The notes beneath the pieces were generated by a model. The model was not told the origin of the DNA. It worked only from the letters and a program-made list of their open reading frames with translations, and did not search any database. 64,000 bases of DNA from the NCBI GenBank assembly GCA_037349105.1, contig JAYJMM010000099.1, positions 2,976,001-3,040,000 of the forward strand, written 5' to 3'. The stretch comes from Limnomonas spitsbergensis. Taxonomy: Eukaryota; Chlorophyta; Chlorophyceae; Chlamydomonadales. The translations under genes were made by a program, and so were the position numbers. Shown piece after piece: positions 63,691-64,000 of the stretch (the first letter of the stretch is position 1; each line of letters begins with the position of its first letter).

Positions 63691-64000
63691 CCATTAAGAC
63701 GACGTATCCGACTGCGCTGCACCCAACACGACTGCGCCTGCATAATTTCGCTCCTGGATATTACAGAGATCTACTACAGAAAACTTGCAGACCCTAAACA
63801 CCTTAACCCTCCACCCCTAAAACCCTCAATAATTGCACCCTGAAGGTTCCCTCTACCCTTCAACACTTACACCCTCCACCCTTTTAATCCTCAACAAATA
63901 ACACCCCAGTCGCCCACCTTCAGCTACTCCTGCCGACAGAATAACACTGTGTCCCGCTGCACTGCAGTCAGGCAGCACCCTCCACAAGAATTTTCAACGT
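63691..64000. other. Window end; no gene recognised
   Basis: CCCT/CACCCT-rich phrases (CACCTTAACCCTCCACCCC) suggest an intron like those nearby. A short minus-strand open stretch at the edge (Thr-Leu-Lys-Ile-Leu-Val-Glu-Gly-Ala-Ala) cannot be assessed. Confidence 0.3.

Overview
The window is nuclear DNA from an intron-rich eukaryote, most likely a green alga. Evidence for this: short exons with GTGAGT/GTAAGT donors and pyrimidine-CAG acceptors; a plant/algal type fusion of a PDI thioredoxin domain with an ERV/ERGIC cargo-receptor domain; a BTB-WD40 gene; remnants of non-LTR retrotransposons and of a hAT transposon; and a very large load of tandem repeats. No operon, rRNA, tRNA or CRISPR array was seen. 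The species cannot be named from sequence alone; pyramimonadalean prasinophytes are a reasonable guess.

Layout. 1-0.15 kb: edge exon of a trypsin-like protease. 1.09-1.64 kb: 86-bp minisatellite. 3.3-20.5 kb: one minus-strand gene for a PDIL5-type PDI/ERGIC protein. One of its introns holds about 12.9 kb of ~135-bp satellite (about 95 monomers), and each full monomer appears to carry a copy of an internal exon of that same gene with its 3' splice site. Other introns of the gene hold smaller arrays, a LINE 3' tail and a complete non-autonomous hAT element with an 8-bp target-site duplication. 21.5-22.2 kb: plus-strand exons of an unknown gene. 22.2-24.6 kb: near-palindrome, two 1.2-kb arms carrying inverted copies of a Cys-cluster gene. 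24.7-26.3 kb: decayed LINE end (RNase H, zinc knuckle, 3' hairpin).

27.0-47.1 kb: a 20.1-kb block bounded by ~312-bp terminal inverted repeats. Its interior is concentric. The same families of 20-bp and 34-bp minisatellites occur in mirrored order around a 3.7-kb core holding decayed multi-exon genes, among them a SAM methyltransferase-like gene and a 2OG-Fe(II) oxygenase-like gene. A 43-bp minisatellite and another broken gene lie in the right arm.

47.1-64 kb: further arrays; a direct segmental duplication (48.3-52.7 and 56.6-60.3 kb) with two copies of a five-exon BTB-WD40 gene, one apparently intact (558 aa) and one broken by a 1-nt deletion; exons of an unidentified membrane-like protein; a ~460-bp terminal-inverted-repeat element; and a minus-strand gene at 62.3-63.7 kb whose intron is again expanded by a minisatellite containing its own splice acceptor.

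The unifying theme is that several minisatellites here are built from units containing a splice junction plus the adjoining exon sequence. Introns therefore seem to grow by tandem reiteration of their own exon boundaries, most spectacularly in the PDIL5-like gene.
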